Assembly: GCA_020847545.1 (NCBI GenBank)
Contig: JADLBV010000130.1
Location: 1-64,000 of the forward strand
Length of the DNA: 64,000 nt
Source: Phycisphaerales bacterium
GTDB lineage: Bacteria > Planctomycetota > Phycisphaerae > Tepidisphaerales > Tepidisphaeraceae
Direction of reading: 5' to 3'
Both the position numbers and the translations under genes were made by a program. Shown piece by piece: positions 50,447 to 59,569 of this stretch (position 1 is its first letter; each line of letters begins with the position of its first letter). The notes under the pieces are model-generated. The model saw only the letters and a list, made by a program, of their open reading frames with translations. It made no database searches and was not told where the DNA came from.

Positions 50447-52711
50447 TTACCGTCGATCTCCGCGTCCGCCGCGATGGCCGCCTCGGCCGCCACCGCGTCC
50501 GCCGCGGTCGCCACGGTCGCCACCTTCGCGACGATTGCCGGAGCTTTCGCCCCCTTCATCGCCCACGCCCGCGCCGACTGGTTCGGGGTCGCTTTGGCCC
50601 AGTTCCTTCATCGCCGCCTTGCGGGAGAGTTTGATGCGGCCCTGATCGTCGATCAGGATCACCTTGACCTGCACCTCATCATCAATGTTGACGAAGTCGG
50701 TGACGTTCTGGACGTATTTGTCCGACAGTTCGGAAACATGGCACAGGCCGTCGGTTTCGGGCGCGATTTCGACAAAGGCGCCGAATTCCTTGATGGAGAC
50801 GACCTTGCCGGTGTAAATCTTGCCGACCTTCACTTCGGCGGTCATCGCCTCGACGATGTCGCGTGCCTTTTCGGCCGATGCGCCATCGACGGAGGAGATG
50901 AAGACGGTTCCATCGTCCTCGATGTCGATCTGGGCGCCGGTCTCTTCCTGGATGCGCTTGATGTTTTTGCCGCCGGGGCCGATCAGCTTGCCGATCTTTT
51001 CCGGGTCGATCTTGACGGTCAGCAGGCGCGGCGCCCACTGGCTGATGGCCGCCCGCGGCTGGTCGAGAGTCTGGGCCATGATGTCCAGAATCCTGAGCCG
51101 GGCCTCTTTGGCGCGGTGCAGTGTCTGGCGGATGATCTGATAATCCAGCCCTTCGATTTTAATGTCGAGCTGGATGGCGGTGATCCCATCCCGCGTGCCG
51201 CAGACTTTGAAGTCCATGTCGCCGAAGTGGTCTTCCTCGCCGATGATGTCGGTCAGCAGTTCCTTTCGGCCACCTTCCTGGATCAGGCCGATGGAGATGC
51301 CGCCGACCATCTTGGTGATCGGCACGCCCGCATCCATCAACGCCAGACAGCCGCCGCACGAGCTGGCCATTGAGCTGGAACCGTTGGATTCCAGAATGTC
51401 GCTGATGATCCGCACGGTGTAGGGGAACTGATCGACCGATGGCAGCACCGCCACCAGCGACCGTTCCGCCAGCGCGCCGTGGCCGATTTCACGTCGGCCG
51501 GGGCCGCGGATGGGGCGAACTTCACCCACGCTGTAGCTGGGGAAGTTGTAATGCAGCATGAATTTCTGGCTGTATTCGGCGATCAGGCCGTCCACGAGCT
51601 GTTCATCGGAACTGGTTCCGAGCGTCACGGTGCACATCGACTGGGTTTCGCCGCGGCTGAAAACCGCCGACCCGTGGACACGCGGCAACACGTTGACCTG
51701 ACAGGTGATGGGGCGGATGTCGCCAAACCCCCGGCCGTCCGGACGTACGCCGGACAAAATCGCCTCGCGGGTGGCCTGTTCCTCCACTTCGGCGAAGACC
51801 GAGCGAATTTTGCGGACTTGATCCCGCTGCGCCATGATCGACAGATACGAGGCGTTGGGATCGGTCACGGGGGGGGCCATTTCGGCGACGAGGTCCTCAA
51901 GAATCTGCGCCACCGCGTCGGAGCGGTCCTGCTTGCCGGCCTTGCCTTTGACATCGCGAATCTTGCCGGCGACCCGGTTGCGGATCGAATCGACGAACGC
52001 CTGATCGGGGGCTTTGACATCGCCGACTTTGGCCTGTCCGACCTTGGATTGCAATTCCTCGATCATCGAGACGACTTCGACGACGACCTTGTGGCCGAAT
52101 TCGATGGCGTCCGCCACCACATCCTCGGATGTCTCGCGGGCGCCGATCTCGATCATGTTCACATAATGCTTGGTTCCGGCCACCACGAGGTCAAACTCGG
52201 AATATTCAAGCTGTTCCTGCGTGGGGTTGATGACAAATTGGCCATCAATCCGGCCCACGCGAACATGCGCGGTGGGGGTGATGAAGGGGATGTCCGAAAT
52301 GGCCACCGATGCGGAGGCCGCGATGCCGGCCAGGATGTCCGGGTCGTTTTGCTGGTCGGCCGCCAGGACGTTGAGGTGAATCTGCACCTCGTCCATGAAT
52401 CCCTTGGGGAACAATGGCCGCAACGGGCGGTCGATCAGACGGGCGGTCAGGATTTCCTTGGTGGTGGGGCGTCCTTCGCGCTTCATGAACCCGCCGGGGA
52501 ATTTACCGGCCGCCGCCCGGCGTTCGCGGTAATCCACCTGCAGAGGGAAAAAATCGATTCCCTCGCGCGGCTTGGCCCGCACCACGGCTCCAAACACCAC
52601 GGTGTCGGCATACTGAACTGTCACGGCGCCATGCGCCAGCTTGGCCAGTGTGCCGGTCTCAATGGACAAAGTACGCCCGCCGATTTGGCGTTCAACTCGA
52701 ATCGCTTGCAT
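50447..52711 (-). CDS. pnp: Polyribonucleotide nucleotidyltransferase (PNPase)
   Basis: 754 residues from the ATG at 52711; a GTG at 52717 is too close to the AGAGGA site. Two RNase PH domains separated by the all-helical domain (FETGTLAKLAHG near the start; GRREIGHGALAERSL in the second core). A KH domain (IGKLIGPGGKNIKRIQEETGA) and an S1 domain (GKIYTGKVVSIKEFGAFVEI) follow. It degrades RNA 3' to 5' using phosphate. The last 35 residues are unusually rich in Gly and Arg (GGRGGGRGG type), an RGG-like RNA-binding tail beyond the S1 domain. It lies downstream of rpsO, the classical arrangement. Confidence 0.97.
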   Translation of the reverse strand: MQAIRVERQIGGRTLSIETGTLAKLAHGAVTVQYADTVVFGAVVRAKPREGIDFFPLQVDYRERRAAAGKFPGGFMKREGRPTTKEILTARLIDRPLRPLFPKGFMDEVQIHLNVLAADQQNDPDILAGIAASASVAISDIPFITPTAHVRVGRIDGQFVINPTQEQLEYSEFDLVVAGTKHYVNMIEIGARETSEDVVADAIEFGHKVVVEVVSMIEELQSKVGQAKVGDVKAPDQAFVDSIRNRVAGKIRDVKGKAGKQDRSDAVAQILEDLVAEMAPPVTDPNASYLSIMAQRDQVRKIRSVFAEVEEQATREAILSGVRPDGRGFGDIRPITCQVNVLPRVHGSAVFSRGETQSMCTVTLGTSSDEQLVDGLIAEYSQKFMLHYNFPSYSVGEVRPIRGPGRREIGHGALAERSLVAVLPSVDQFPYTVRIISDILESNGSSSMASSCGGCLALMDAGVPITKMVGGISIGLIQEGGRKELLTDIIGEEDHFGDMDFKVCGTRDGITAIQLDIKIEGLDYQIIRQTLHRAKEARLRILDIMAQTLDQPRAAISQWAPRLLTVKIDPEKIGKLIGPGGKNIKRIQEETGAQIDIEDDGTVFISSVDGASAEKARDIVEAMTAEVKVGKIYTGKVVSIKEFGAFVEIAPETDGLCHVSELSDKYVQNVTDFVNIDDEVQVKVILIDDQGRIKLSRKAAMKELGQSDPEPVGAGVGDEGGESSGNRREGGDRGDRGGRGGGRGGHRGGRGDRR

Positions 52712-52763
52712 AAACACGAATCCTCTTTGGCCTCTACAGGATGTTGATTAGTAGAGAAAATAG

Positions 52764-52908
52764 GCCACAGATGGACAAAACCGGATACTGAAAATCATTT
52801 TTGATTTTTGATTTGCGATTTTTGATTGAAGAGGCGGTGGTGGGCCTTTTTCAGCAATCGAAAATCAAAAATCCAAAATTCCAATACCTGGTTTTGTGCA
52901 TCTGTGGC
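52764..52908. repeat. 145-bp imperfect palindrome between rpsO and pnp
   Basis: Outer arms GCCACAGATG...ACAAAACC (52764-52784) and GGTTTTGTGCATCTGTGGC (52890-52908) pair with few mismatches. AT-rich inner arms (GATTTTTGATTTGCGATT against AATCGAAAATCAAAAATC) pair at 17 of 18 positions. It would fold into one long hairpin in the rpsO-pnp transcript, 53 bases ahead of the pnp start. Confidence 0.75.
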
Positions 52909-52996
52909 GCCCGCGTCTGGTGATTACCACGCCCAAGCCAAGAGGCCAAAGGGCTTAAAGGGGGTAACTGGACAGGCCGGGGACGACAAAACAATT

Positions 52997-53266
52997 TTAC
53001 TTACGCAGACCCAGGCGGCCGATGATCCGCTGATAGCGGGAGCGGTCTTCCTTGGTCAGGTATTTGAGCAGATTGTTGCGCTTGCCGACCATTTTCAGCA
53101 ATCCACGTCGCGAAGAATGGTCCTTCTTGTGCGTCTTCAGATGCTCGGTCAGCTCGCTGATCCGCCGTGTCAACAGCGCGATCTGCACCTCCGGCGAACC
53201 GGTATCATTGTCATGAATCTTGTACTCGCTGACGATCTGCTGCTTTGCTTCATCAACCACAGACAT
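52997..53266 (-). CDS. rpsO: 30S ribosomal protein S15
   Basis: 89 residues, the standard length. Family phrases [48 protein letters not shown] and [12 protein letters not shown] span the protein. It binds 16S rRNA at the platform. pnp follows 285 bases downstream across the large palindrome. The leader contains a short GACCGGCAAGCCGGCC hairpin. Confidence 0.97.
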   Translation of the reverse strand: MSVVDEAKQQIVSEYKIHDNDTGSPEVQIALLTRRISELTEHLKTHKKDHSSRRGLLKMVGKRNNLLKYLTKEDRSRYQRIIGRLGLRK

Positions 53267-53448
53267 CGAATAATCTCCCAGACACCTGGCCGCCAGCGCT
53301 GTTTTCTCAGGCCGGCTTGCCGGTCAATAATGGGGTCGCGCCCCGCGCGTGGCCACAACGACGGCCAATAAGGATAGGGTCAACCACCCCCCAATGCAAG
53401 GTGATCGGACCATGAAAATTCGTTGTATATTGCTAAGATAACCGGTTC

Positions 53449-54084
53449 GTGCCGTATCAATACCCCATTTTGCTCGATCTGTCCCGACGGTCGGTCCTGA
53501 TTGTCGGCGGCGGGCGGGTTGCGTTGCGAAAAGTACGCACATTGCTCGATTCCGATGCAAGGCAAATCCGGTGCGTTGCCCCGCGAATTGACCCGCAAAT
53601 GCCGTCAGAAGTGCAACGAATCGCCGAGCCTTACCATGTGAAATACTTGGATGGCATGGATTTGGCCTTTGCCGTCACGGATTCGCCCCAGGTCAATGAT
53701 CAGGTGGTTCAGGATGCCCAAATGCGTAACATATGGGTTTGTCGGGCGGATACTGATACGGATCAGGCCGGTGATTTTATCCTCCCCGCGAAGTTTCAAC
53801 GCGGCCCGATCACGGTGGCGGTCTCCACATCCAGCCCGGCGATTTCGGCGGCGATTCGCGACCAGTTGTCGAATTTGCTCGATGAACGCTGGATCAAACT
53901 GGCTGAGGCGATGCAACTCCTTCGCCCACAAGTGCTTGCGTGCGATGGACTGACCGGCCAGCGCCGTGGTGATGCCTTGCGTGACCTGGCCGGTGGTCAG
54001 GCGATGGAACTATTGGACGAACAAGGGTTTACATCTTTGGAACGCTGGATCAAGAACCGTTATCCTGAATTGAATGTCACCTAA
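53449..54084 (+). CDS. Precorrin-2 dehydrogenase / sirohydrochlorin ferrochelatase
   Basis: 211 residues from a GTG. CysG N-domain/Met8p family: YPILLDLSRRSVLIVGGGRVALRKVRTLL forms the NAD-binding start, AFAVTDSPQVNDQVVQDA follows, and FILPAKFQRGPITVAVSTSSPAISAAIRD is the conserved dimer/active-site block. It converts precorrin-2 to sirohydrochlorin and inserts iron, giving siroheme. It overlaps the next gene by 11 bases and heads a tetrapyrrole row with hemX-like and hemA. Confidence 0.93.
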   Translation: MPYQYPILLDLSRRSVLIVGGGRVALRKVRTLLDSDARQIRCVAPRIDPQMPSEVQRIAEPYHVKYLDGMDLAFAVTDSPQVNDQVVQDAQMRNIWVCRADTDTDQAGDFILPAKFQRGPITVAVSTSSPAISAAIRDQLSNLLDERWIKLAEAMQLLRPQVLACDGLTGQRRGDALRDLAGGQAMELLDEQGFTSLERWIKNRYPELNVT

Positions 54085-54904
54085 TCCCGGACAACTTGGA
54101 TTATTGACGGCGTCGGTGATCTTTTTCGCCGTCGGTGGGGTGTTGTCGTTGTTGCGTGTTTTTCGCCACAAGCCCGGTTTGCGACTGCCGGCCAAAATCT
54201 GTGCGTATGTTGGCATCGCGATGGCATTGGCCGTGCTGGTATGGCATGGCCGGATTCGTGGTAGTTGGTATCCGTTGGAAGATAATTTCGACGCGCTGAT
54301 CTGGCTGGGCGTGTTGTTGGCGCTGTTTGTGCAATACGTCCAACGCCAACGCCCGTTGGGTGGGTTGGACTGGTTTATCATGCCGGTGGTGATTTTGCTG
54401 CTGGTGGCGGCCGGTGTTTTTGGGCAGATCAGCCCGCGCGAATACATCGACAGCACATGGTCGATTGTCCATCGCGTCAGCTCATACGGCGGGGCGGTGG
54501 CGTTTGCGGTGGCGGGGGCGACGGGGACCATGTATTTGATCCACAACCGCAGGCTTCGACGCAAAACCGTCCGCCCGGAACTGGATTTTGGCAGCCTTGA
54601 ACGGCTCGAACGAATCTCGATGGTCTCGGTGACACTCGGATTCGCGCTGCTGAGCATCGGACTGATCACCGGCATCGCGGAGGTCATTCACCTTGGCCAA
54701 TATACATCGCTGGGAATCAACCGGATGACGCAACCCAAGGTGCTGCTCGCCTTTGCGGTCTGGCTGATCTACGCGCTGGTGCTGCATACGCCGATCAATC
54801 CACGGATGCGCGGGCGTCGGGCGGCGACATTGAGCATCCTCGGTTTCGTTTTGATGATCGGGGCCTTGGTGGCGGTTCAGTTCATGCCCGGAGGGACACG
54901 CTGA
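54074..54904 (+). CDS. HemX/CcsA-like cytochrome c assembly family membrane protein
   Basis: 276 residues with about eight membrane helices. Conserved features of the CcsA/HemX group include WYPLEDNFDALIWLGV after the second or third helix and WSIVHRVSSYGGAVAFAVAG with a likely heme-ligand His. The short length and position before hemA favour HemX, which in Bacillus tunes glutamyl-tRNA reductase level, over the cytochrome c synthetase CcsA. Its stop overlaps the hemA start by one base. Confidence 0.85.
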   Translation: MSPNPGQLGLLTASVIFFAVGGVLSLLRVFRHKPGLRLPAKICAYVGIAMALAVLVWHGRIRGSWYPLEDNFDALIWLGVLLALFVQYVQRQRPLGGLDWFIMPVVILLLVAAGVFGQISPREYIDSTWSIVHRVSSYGGAVAFAVAGATGTMYLIHNRRLRRKTVRPELDFGSLERLERISMVSVTLGFALLSIGLITGIAEVIHLGQYTSLGINRMTQPKVLLAFAVWLIYALVLHTPINPRMRGRRAATLSILGFVLMIGALVAVQFMPGGTR

Positions 54905-56226
54905 TGCAGCGGCTGTTGCTCATGGGACTGAACCACGCGACCGCGCCGCTGGAGGTGCGCGAAAAGCTGGCCTTTTCCACCACCCAGCGCCGCTGCGCCC
55001 TGCGGGGTATCCGCGAGAAATTCCCCGGTGCTGAGGCTGTCATTTTGTCCACCTGCAACCGGGTTGAATTGTATATCTCACGGCCAACCCATGACCTTCC
55101 CCGGCCGGAACAGATGGTTGATTTTATTGGGCGGTTTCATCAGGTGCATCCGGACCAATTTTCGCCACACCTGTATCACAAGGCGAATGTGGAGGCCGTG
55201 GCGCATTTGTTCAATGTCGCCTCATCGCTGGATTCGATGATCCTCGGCGAGACGCAGATCCTTGGACAGGTGCGCGAGGCGTATGATCTGGCCCGTTCCG
55301 AACAGTCGGCCGGGCTGGTGTTGCATCCGTTGTTTCAACGGGCCATCGCCGTTGGCAAACAGGTGATGACGCAGACCACCATCGCTGAAGGCCAACTCAG
55401 CGTCGCCAGTGTCGCGGTGGATTATGCCAGGCGGATTTTCGAGCAGTTTTCGGACAAGACCATTCTCAGCATCGGCGCCGGCAAAATGGCGACGCTGGTT
55501 CTGCGGCATTTCGCACAGCTTTCGCCACGACGATTGCTGGTGTGCAATCGGGATTTGCGCAAGGCCGAGGAATTGGCCCGGCGTTTTGGGGGCGCATCGG
55601 CCGCATTTGAACAACTGGCGCAACATCTGGTGGAGGCTGACATCGTGGTCTGCGCCACCGGGGCGACCGAACCGATCATCTCGGTCGAATTGTTTGAACC
55701 GTTGCGAAAACTTCGCCGCTATCGGCCGATCTTCATGATCGACATCGCGATGCCGCGCGACATCGATCCCAGGGTGGGTGAACTGGAACACGTTTACCTC
55801 TACAACATCGACGATCTGCAACAGGTGGTCAGGCAGACCCAATCCCAGCGCAATGGTTCATTGGAGGCGGCCCGACGGATTGTCGAGGCGGAGGTGAACT
55901 CGTTTGGTCAGTGGCATCGCGCCCGTGAGATGGGGCCGTTGATCGAGCGGTTGTATGCCCATCACCATCAGATGGCACAGGAAGAGCTTCGGCGAACACT
56001 GAACAAGATGCCGGAGTTGAACGAAAGCCAGATCGCTCATTTTGAAGACCTTGCCCGCCGGGTCGTCAATAAGTTGTTACACGATCCGGTGCAACGTCTG
56101 CGTGGTGGGCAGATGCCGCATGGTCTGCAACAGACTTACGTTCACGCGATGGAAAAACTGTTCAATCTGGACTCGCCGTCAACCCCAAAACAGGAGGATG
56201 ATGCCGCCGGCCCAAGCGCAACCTAG
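54904..56226 (+). CDS. hemA: Glutamyl-tRNA reductase
   Basis: 440 residues. GLNHATAPLEVREKLAF at the N-terminus, catalytic Cys C51 in ILSTCNRVE, LGETQILGQVREAY near 115-128, and NADPH motif IGAGKMA near 194-200. The C-terminal dimerisation helix is complete. It reduces glutamyl-tRNA to glutamate-1-semialdehyde, the first committed step of C5 tetrapyrrole synthesis. The tail of the gene overlaps the next ORF by 29 bases. Confidence 0.97.
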   Translation: MQRLLLMGLNHATAPLEVREKLAFSTTQRRCALRGIREKFPGAEAVILSTCNRVELYISRPTHDLPRPEQMVDFIGRFHQVHPDQFSPHLYHKANVEAVAHLFNVASSLDSMILGETQILGQVREAYDLARSEQSAGLVLHPLFQRAIAVGKQVMTQTTIAEGQLSVASVAVDYARRIFEQFSDKTILSIGAGKMATLVLRHFAQLSPRRLLVCNRDLRKAEELARRFGGASAAFEQLAQHLVEADIVVCATGATEPIISVELFEPLRKLRRYRPIFMIDIAMPRDIDPRVGELEHVYLYNIDDLQQVVRQTQSQRNGSLEAARRIVEAEVNSFGQWHRAREMGPLIERLYAHHHQMAQEELRRTLNKMPELNESQIAHFEDLARRVVNKLLHDPVQRLRGGQMPHGLQQTYVHAMEKLFNLDSPSTPKQEDDAAGPSAT

Positions 56227-58174
56227 CCCATGGTGGATCAGCCGTGGCGCCGCGTTGGTGGTGGCGTCGGGGGTGTTTCTGATTTGTCTGTTCATCAACG
56301 CCGGTTTGGCGTGGGTTGCGGTCGCGGCGGTGGTCTTGATGGAAGGGGCGGTGGCGCTGCTGATCATGTTGGCCGGCGGGTTGCTGGGGTGTGCAATCCT
56401 GCGGTGGATGTTTGGGGAAAAAACAGCCGAGATACCACTGTTGCTGCGCTGGTCCACCGGCATCGCGTTGGGATTGGGGACTTTCAGTCTGGCCGTGCTG
56501 GGGATCGGGTTGGCGGGGGAATTTAATCGTCCCCATGCCATTGCGTTGCTGGCGGTCGCATCGGCGGCGGGGGGGATTGGTCTGGTTCATGGCAAGACCA
56601 ATGCGATTGAGCAATCCATCGATCAACGCATCAAGGTTTGGCTGAATCAACCGGCCGGGTGGGGGTGGTTGTGGGTGGCGGTGATGCCGGCGTTGGCGAT
56701 TGCGGTTTTGGGGGCGACATTGCCGCCGGGCATTTTATGGGGTGATGAACCGCACTGGTATGATGTGATGGAATATCACCTGCAGGTGCCGCGAGAGTGG
56801 TACGAAGCGGGTCGGATGATGCCGCTGCATCACAATGTCTTTTCCTATTTTCCATTCAACGTCGAGATGCTCTATTGGCTGGCGATGACGCTTCGCGGCG
56901 GGCCTTGGGCGGGGATGTACGCGGCCCAGTTTTTACATCTGGGGATGATGATCATCACGGTAATGGGCGTGGCCGGGGCGGCCGGGGAATGGGGCGGATC
57001 GGCCGCTAAAAACAGCGCCGGCGCGCTGGTGGCGGCGACACCCTGGCTGACGCTGCTGGCTCCTGTTGCGTACAACGAAGGGGGATTGCTGTTGTATGGT
57101 GGGTTGGCGGTGATCTGGGGATTGCGCCAGTTGCGCACAGGCAATTTTCGTCTGCGAACCATGGCATTGGCGGGTGTGATGGCGGGGTTGGCCAGCGGGG
57201 TGAAGTTGACCGCGGTGCCGATGGTTTTTGTGGCGTTGGGCGTGGCGATGTTGTTGGTCGAAATCATCGGCCGATGGAAACGCACTTCGATTGTCGGTTA
57301 TCTGATCTACTTTCTGGCCGGCGGGGTGGTGTTTTCACCCTGGTTGATCCGGAATTTGGCATGGACGGGCAATCCGGTTTTCCCCGAAGCGATGCAACTG
57401 CTTGGTCGGTCGCACTTTACGCCCGAACAGGTGGAACGATGGAACCATGCCCATGCCGCCACGGCCAATCAGCTAACTATCGGGGCGAAATTGTCGGCCG
57501 GGTGGAATCAAATCATCATCGACCGGCGATATGGTGGCGTGTTGTGGCTCGCGGCGGCGGTTGCGGCCGTTGTCGGTTGGCGAAATCGATCAACTTGGCT
57601 GCTGCTGATTCTTGGTGGCGGCATCGCATTTGTCTGGCTCTTTTTCACGCATCTGCAAAGCCGATTTTTTGTACTGGGCATCCCCATTGCGGGTTTGTTG
57701 GCGGCCATGACGCGCGGCAAATGGGCGCATCGGCTCATGGGTGGGGCGGCTGTGGTGGCGGCGATCATCGGTTGGATCACCCTGCAAACGAAGTTGGACC
57801 CATATCTTCAACGGGGTGTTTTGGTCGCCGTTGGATTGGAAGATTATCGGCTGATGATCCCCTCGCAGCAGGTGGTGGACATTCTCGACGGCAAGGACGA
57901 TCTGGCATTGGTGGGGGACGCGGCCGCATTTCGCTATCCCATCCCCATGACCCGGCTTCATTATCGAACCGTCTTCGATGTGCCACCCGATGGCGATGCC
58001 GTCCATGCGTGGCTGAAGGGGCAACCCACTCATCCATCGCGGCCATTGTGGCTTTTGATCGACCCGCCCGAATTGGAACGGTTTACCCGCACCTATCAAC
58101 ACATCCCACCCGTCCCGGAATGGGTGCGGCAACATGGCGAACCCTTTGTGGTCAATGTGAAGGCGTTGCCCTGA
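56198..58174 (+). CDS. Polytopic membrane protein, GT-C glycosyltransferase-like
   Basis: 658 residues from the ATG at 56198 (a second ATG follows directly; AGGAGG immediately precedes them). Twelve or more membrane helices. The luminal loop WGDEPHWYDVMEYHLQVPREWYE has the acidic pair expected of GT-C enzymes, and FSYFPFNVEMLYWLA resembles ArnT/PMT-type proteins. The C-terminal soluble tail (about 560-658) contains a VGDAAAFRYPI strand. It likely transfers sugar from a lipid-linked donor. It is translationally coupled to hemA by overlap without an obvious link to heme. Confidence 0.7.
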   Translation: MMPPAQAQPSPWWISRGAALVVASGVFLICLFINAGLAWVAVAAVVLMEGAVALLIMLAGGLLGCAILRWMFGEKTAEIPLLLRWSTGIALGLGTFSLAVLGIGLAGEFNRPHAIALLAVASAAGGIGLVHGKTNAIEQSIDQRIKVWLNQPAGWGWLWVAVMPALAIAVLGATLPPGILWGDEPHWYDVMEYHLQVPREWYEAGRMMPLHHNVFSYFPFNVEMLYWLAMTLRGGPWAGMYAAQFLHLGMMIITVMGVAGAAGEWGGSAAKNSAGALVAATPWLTLLAPVAYNEGGLLLYGGLAVIWGLRQLRTGNFRLRTMALAGVMAGLASGVKLTAVPMVFVALGVAMLLVEIIGRWKRTSIVGYLIYFLAGGVVFSPWLIRNLAWTGNPVFPEAMQLLGRSHFTPEQVERWNHAHAATANQLTIGAKLSAGWNQIIIDRRYGGVLWLAAAVAAVVGWRNRSTWLLLILGGGIAFVWLFFTHLQSRFFVLGIPIAGLLAAMTRGKWAHRLMGGAAVVAAIIGWITLQTKLDPYLQRGVLVAVGLEDYRLMIPSQQVVDILDGKDDLALVGDAAAFRYPIPMTRLHYRTVFDVPPDGDAVHAWLKGQPTHPSRPLWLLIDPPELERFTRTYQHIPPVPEWVRQHGEPFVVNVKALP

Positions 58175-58175
58175 T

Positions 58176-58213
58176 CCAAAAAAGAAAGCGAGGGCCGTTG
58201 AAACGGCCCTCGC
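58176..58213 (-). terminator. Intrinsic terminator of the VPLPAAAW-protein gene
   Basis: GCGAGGGCCGTT / AACGGCCCTCGC stem (58188-58213); on the minus strand it is followed by TTTCTTTTTTGG. On the plus strand it may also slow polymerase leaving the GT-C-like gene. Confidence 0.8.
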
Positions 58214-58241
58214 GAGGGAATTTACAGTCAGTCAAAAGCGA

Positions 58242-58991
58242 TTAGGCGATTGACTTGCGGAACTTGCGGGCCGCGCGGGGCAGGGCAAGTCCGATCAGGC
58301 CGGTCAGGCCGGTCCAGGCGGCCGCGGGGAGCGGGATCGCGCTGGGGATCGGCTGTTCCTTGAAGACGAAGCGTTTGACGCCTTCGCAGGAAGGAGCGGC
58401 ATTGATCACAAGCTGACCAGCGCCGCTGGCCATGCCCGGATACCACACTTCGCCGTTGTGCAGCGTGCCGTCGCCGACGGTGATGATCTGGGGCATCCCG
58501 TAGGGGGAGCCGATTTCAGTCACCGAGAAGGGTGAGGTGTCAAACGGATCGCTGCCACCGAAGGTTTCGTCCAGGTTGTAGTGCGTGTCGGCCGGGGTGC
58601 CGGTGGTGCCGTCTTCAATGATGAACTTGAAGCCGCTCCAGTCGGTGCCGCTGGCGTTGGTCACGTTCTCGGACGTGAAGACGATCTGCTGAACCGCGTC
58701 GCCGCGGATCTGCTCGAAATTGATTTCGATGGGGACGATCATCCCATACTGGTCGGGGCCGTCAGTGAAGACAGCGACTTTCTGGAGGACCACCGCATCG
58801 CACGTTTCGGCCAGAACCGTCAGTGTGACATGGGTGTTGTTGGCATCGTCAAAAGCGGACGACCAGGATGCCTTCCAGCCGCTGTCGCCGAGCACCATCG
58901 AGCCGGCCTGGGCCGAACTGGCGGTGGCTCCGACACACAAAGCGCCCGCGACAACCGCCGACGCCGTAAACTTGAACCAGGAAACGGACAT
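58242..58991 (-). CDS. Secreted protein with VPLPAAAW-type C-terminal sorting signal
   Basis: 249 residues from the ATG at 58991, which has GGAGG upstream. Signal peptide about 1-31 (ends SSAQA-GS). The mature part is beta-rich, with two Cys (about 65 and 209) that may form a disulfide. The C-terminus IPLPAAAWTGLTGLIGLALP followed by ARKFRKS is a PEP-CTERM-like tripartite signal of the VPLPxxxW subclass. Probably an exported, exosortase-processed surface protein. Strong RBS, dedicated terminator and an upstream palindrome suggest a monocistronic, regulated gene. Confidence 0.85.
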   Translation of the reverse strand: MSVSWFKFTASAVVAGALCVGATASSAQAGSMVLGDSGWKASWSSAFDDANNTHVTLTVLAETCDAVVLQKVAVFTDGPDQYGMIVPIEINFEQIRGDAVQQIVFTSENVTNASGTDWSGFKFIIEDGTTGTPADTHYNLDETFGGSDPFDTSPFSVTEIGSPYGMPQIITVGDGTLHNGEVWYPGMASGAGQLVINAAPSCEGVKRFVFKEQPIPSAIPLPAAAWTGLTGLIGLALPRAARKFRKSIA

Positions 58992-59569
58992 TTCCGAACC
59001 TCCTAAAACGACAGCCTTGCGAGCCTTTTTTCTTACCGACGGGCAGCGCTGTCGTAACATCACCACTGCCTCACCGTTTGGACCAAACGGTCCTTTAACC
59101 ACACGTTGACAGAACAAGACCCTTGCCGGTTTTGCCGGCGATCGTCGCATCGGGATCAATCTCGATCCGTCGATTGAAGAGTCACCCACTGCCGGTTGGT
59201 TTTTCTTTTGACCGGCTCTGCACCGGTCACTGAACCTCGCGGCAATCGACACCCAGAGTGTGCGCCATAAATCCAAATGGGCAAATCAAATTTTGGATTT
59301 CACAACCTGACCAAATGCGAGGATCACCGCCGCCAAATCGTGTGAATATCCCTCGAAAACCGCGATATTGAGTCGGGAATGAAGATATTATGGGAACTTG
59401 CCGCTCCTTCGTTGGCCCGATTTCCGTTGGTGCGGTTGGTGAGGGCAATGACGTTGGTAACGCCTGCGATTGGAGTGTCGTTTATAGGGTCGCCCGGAAC
59501 GCCAATAATCCGATTGCCATCCCTTGTCGCCTTGCATAAAATTGCTTCACAGTTCTTTGGAGCGGCAAA
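58992..59569. other. Divergent intergenic region between two secreted-protein genes
   Basis: About 580 bases with no supportable gene. It contains the GGAGG of the minus-strand gene, a 19-base palindrome (59073-59091) and a GACCGG/CCGGTC hairpin (59210-59228). The right third (59270-59569) shows nothing further by eye; short frames there lack protein character. Confidence 0.5.
59073..59091. promoter_or_regulatory. Perfect 19-base palindrome, possible operator
   Basis: ACCGTTTGGACCAAACGGT, 9-base arms around a central A, 82 bases upstream of the VPLPAAAW-protein start. Size and symmetry suit a dimeric repressor site; it could also fold as a leader hairpin. The regulator is unknown. Confidence 0.55.

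Noticed and set aside
51479-52747. Plus-strand open frame of 422 codons opposite pnp
   Set aside because: Shadow of PNPase; no start signal or family resemblance.
59210-59228. GACCGG/CCGGTC hairpin as a terminator
   Set aside because: No T-run follows it in either direction (a T-rich stretch precedes it on the plus strand).
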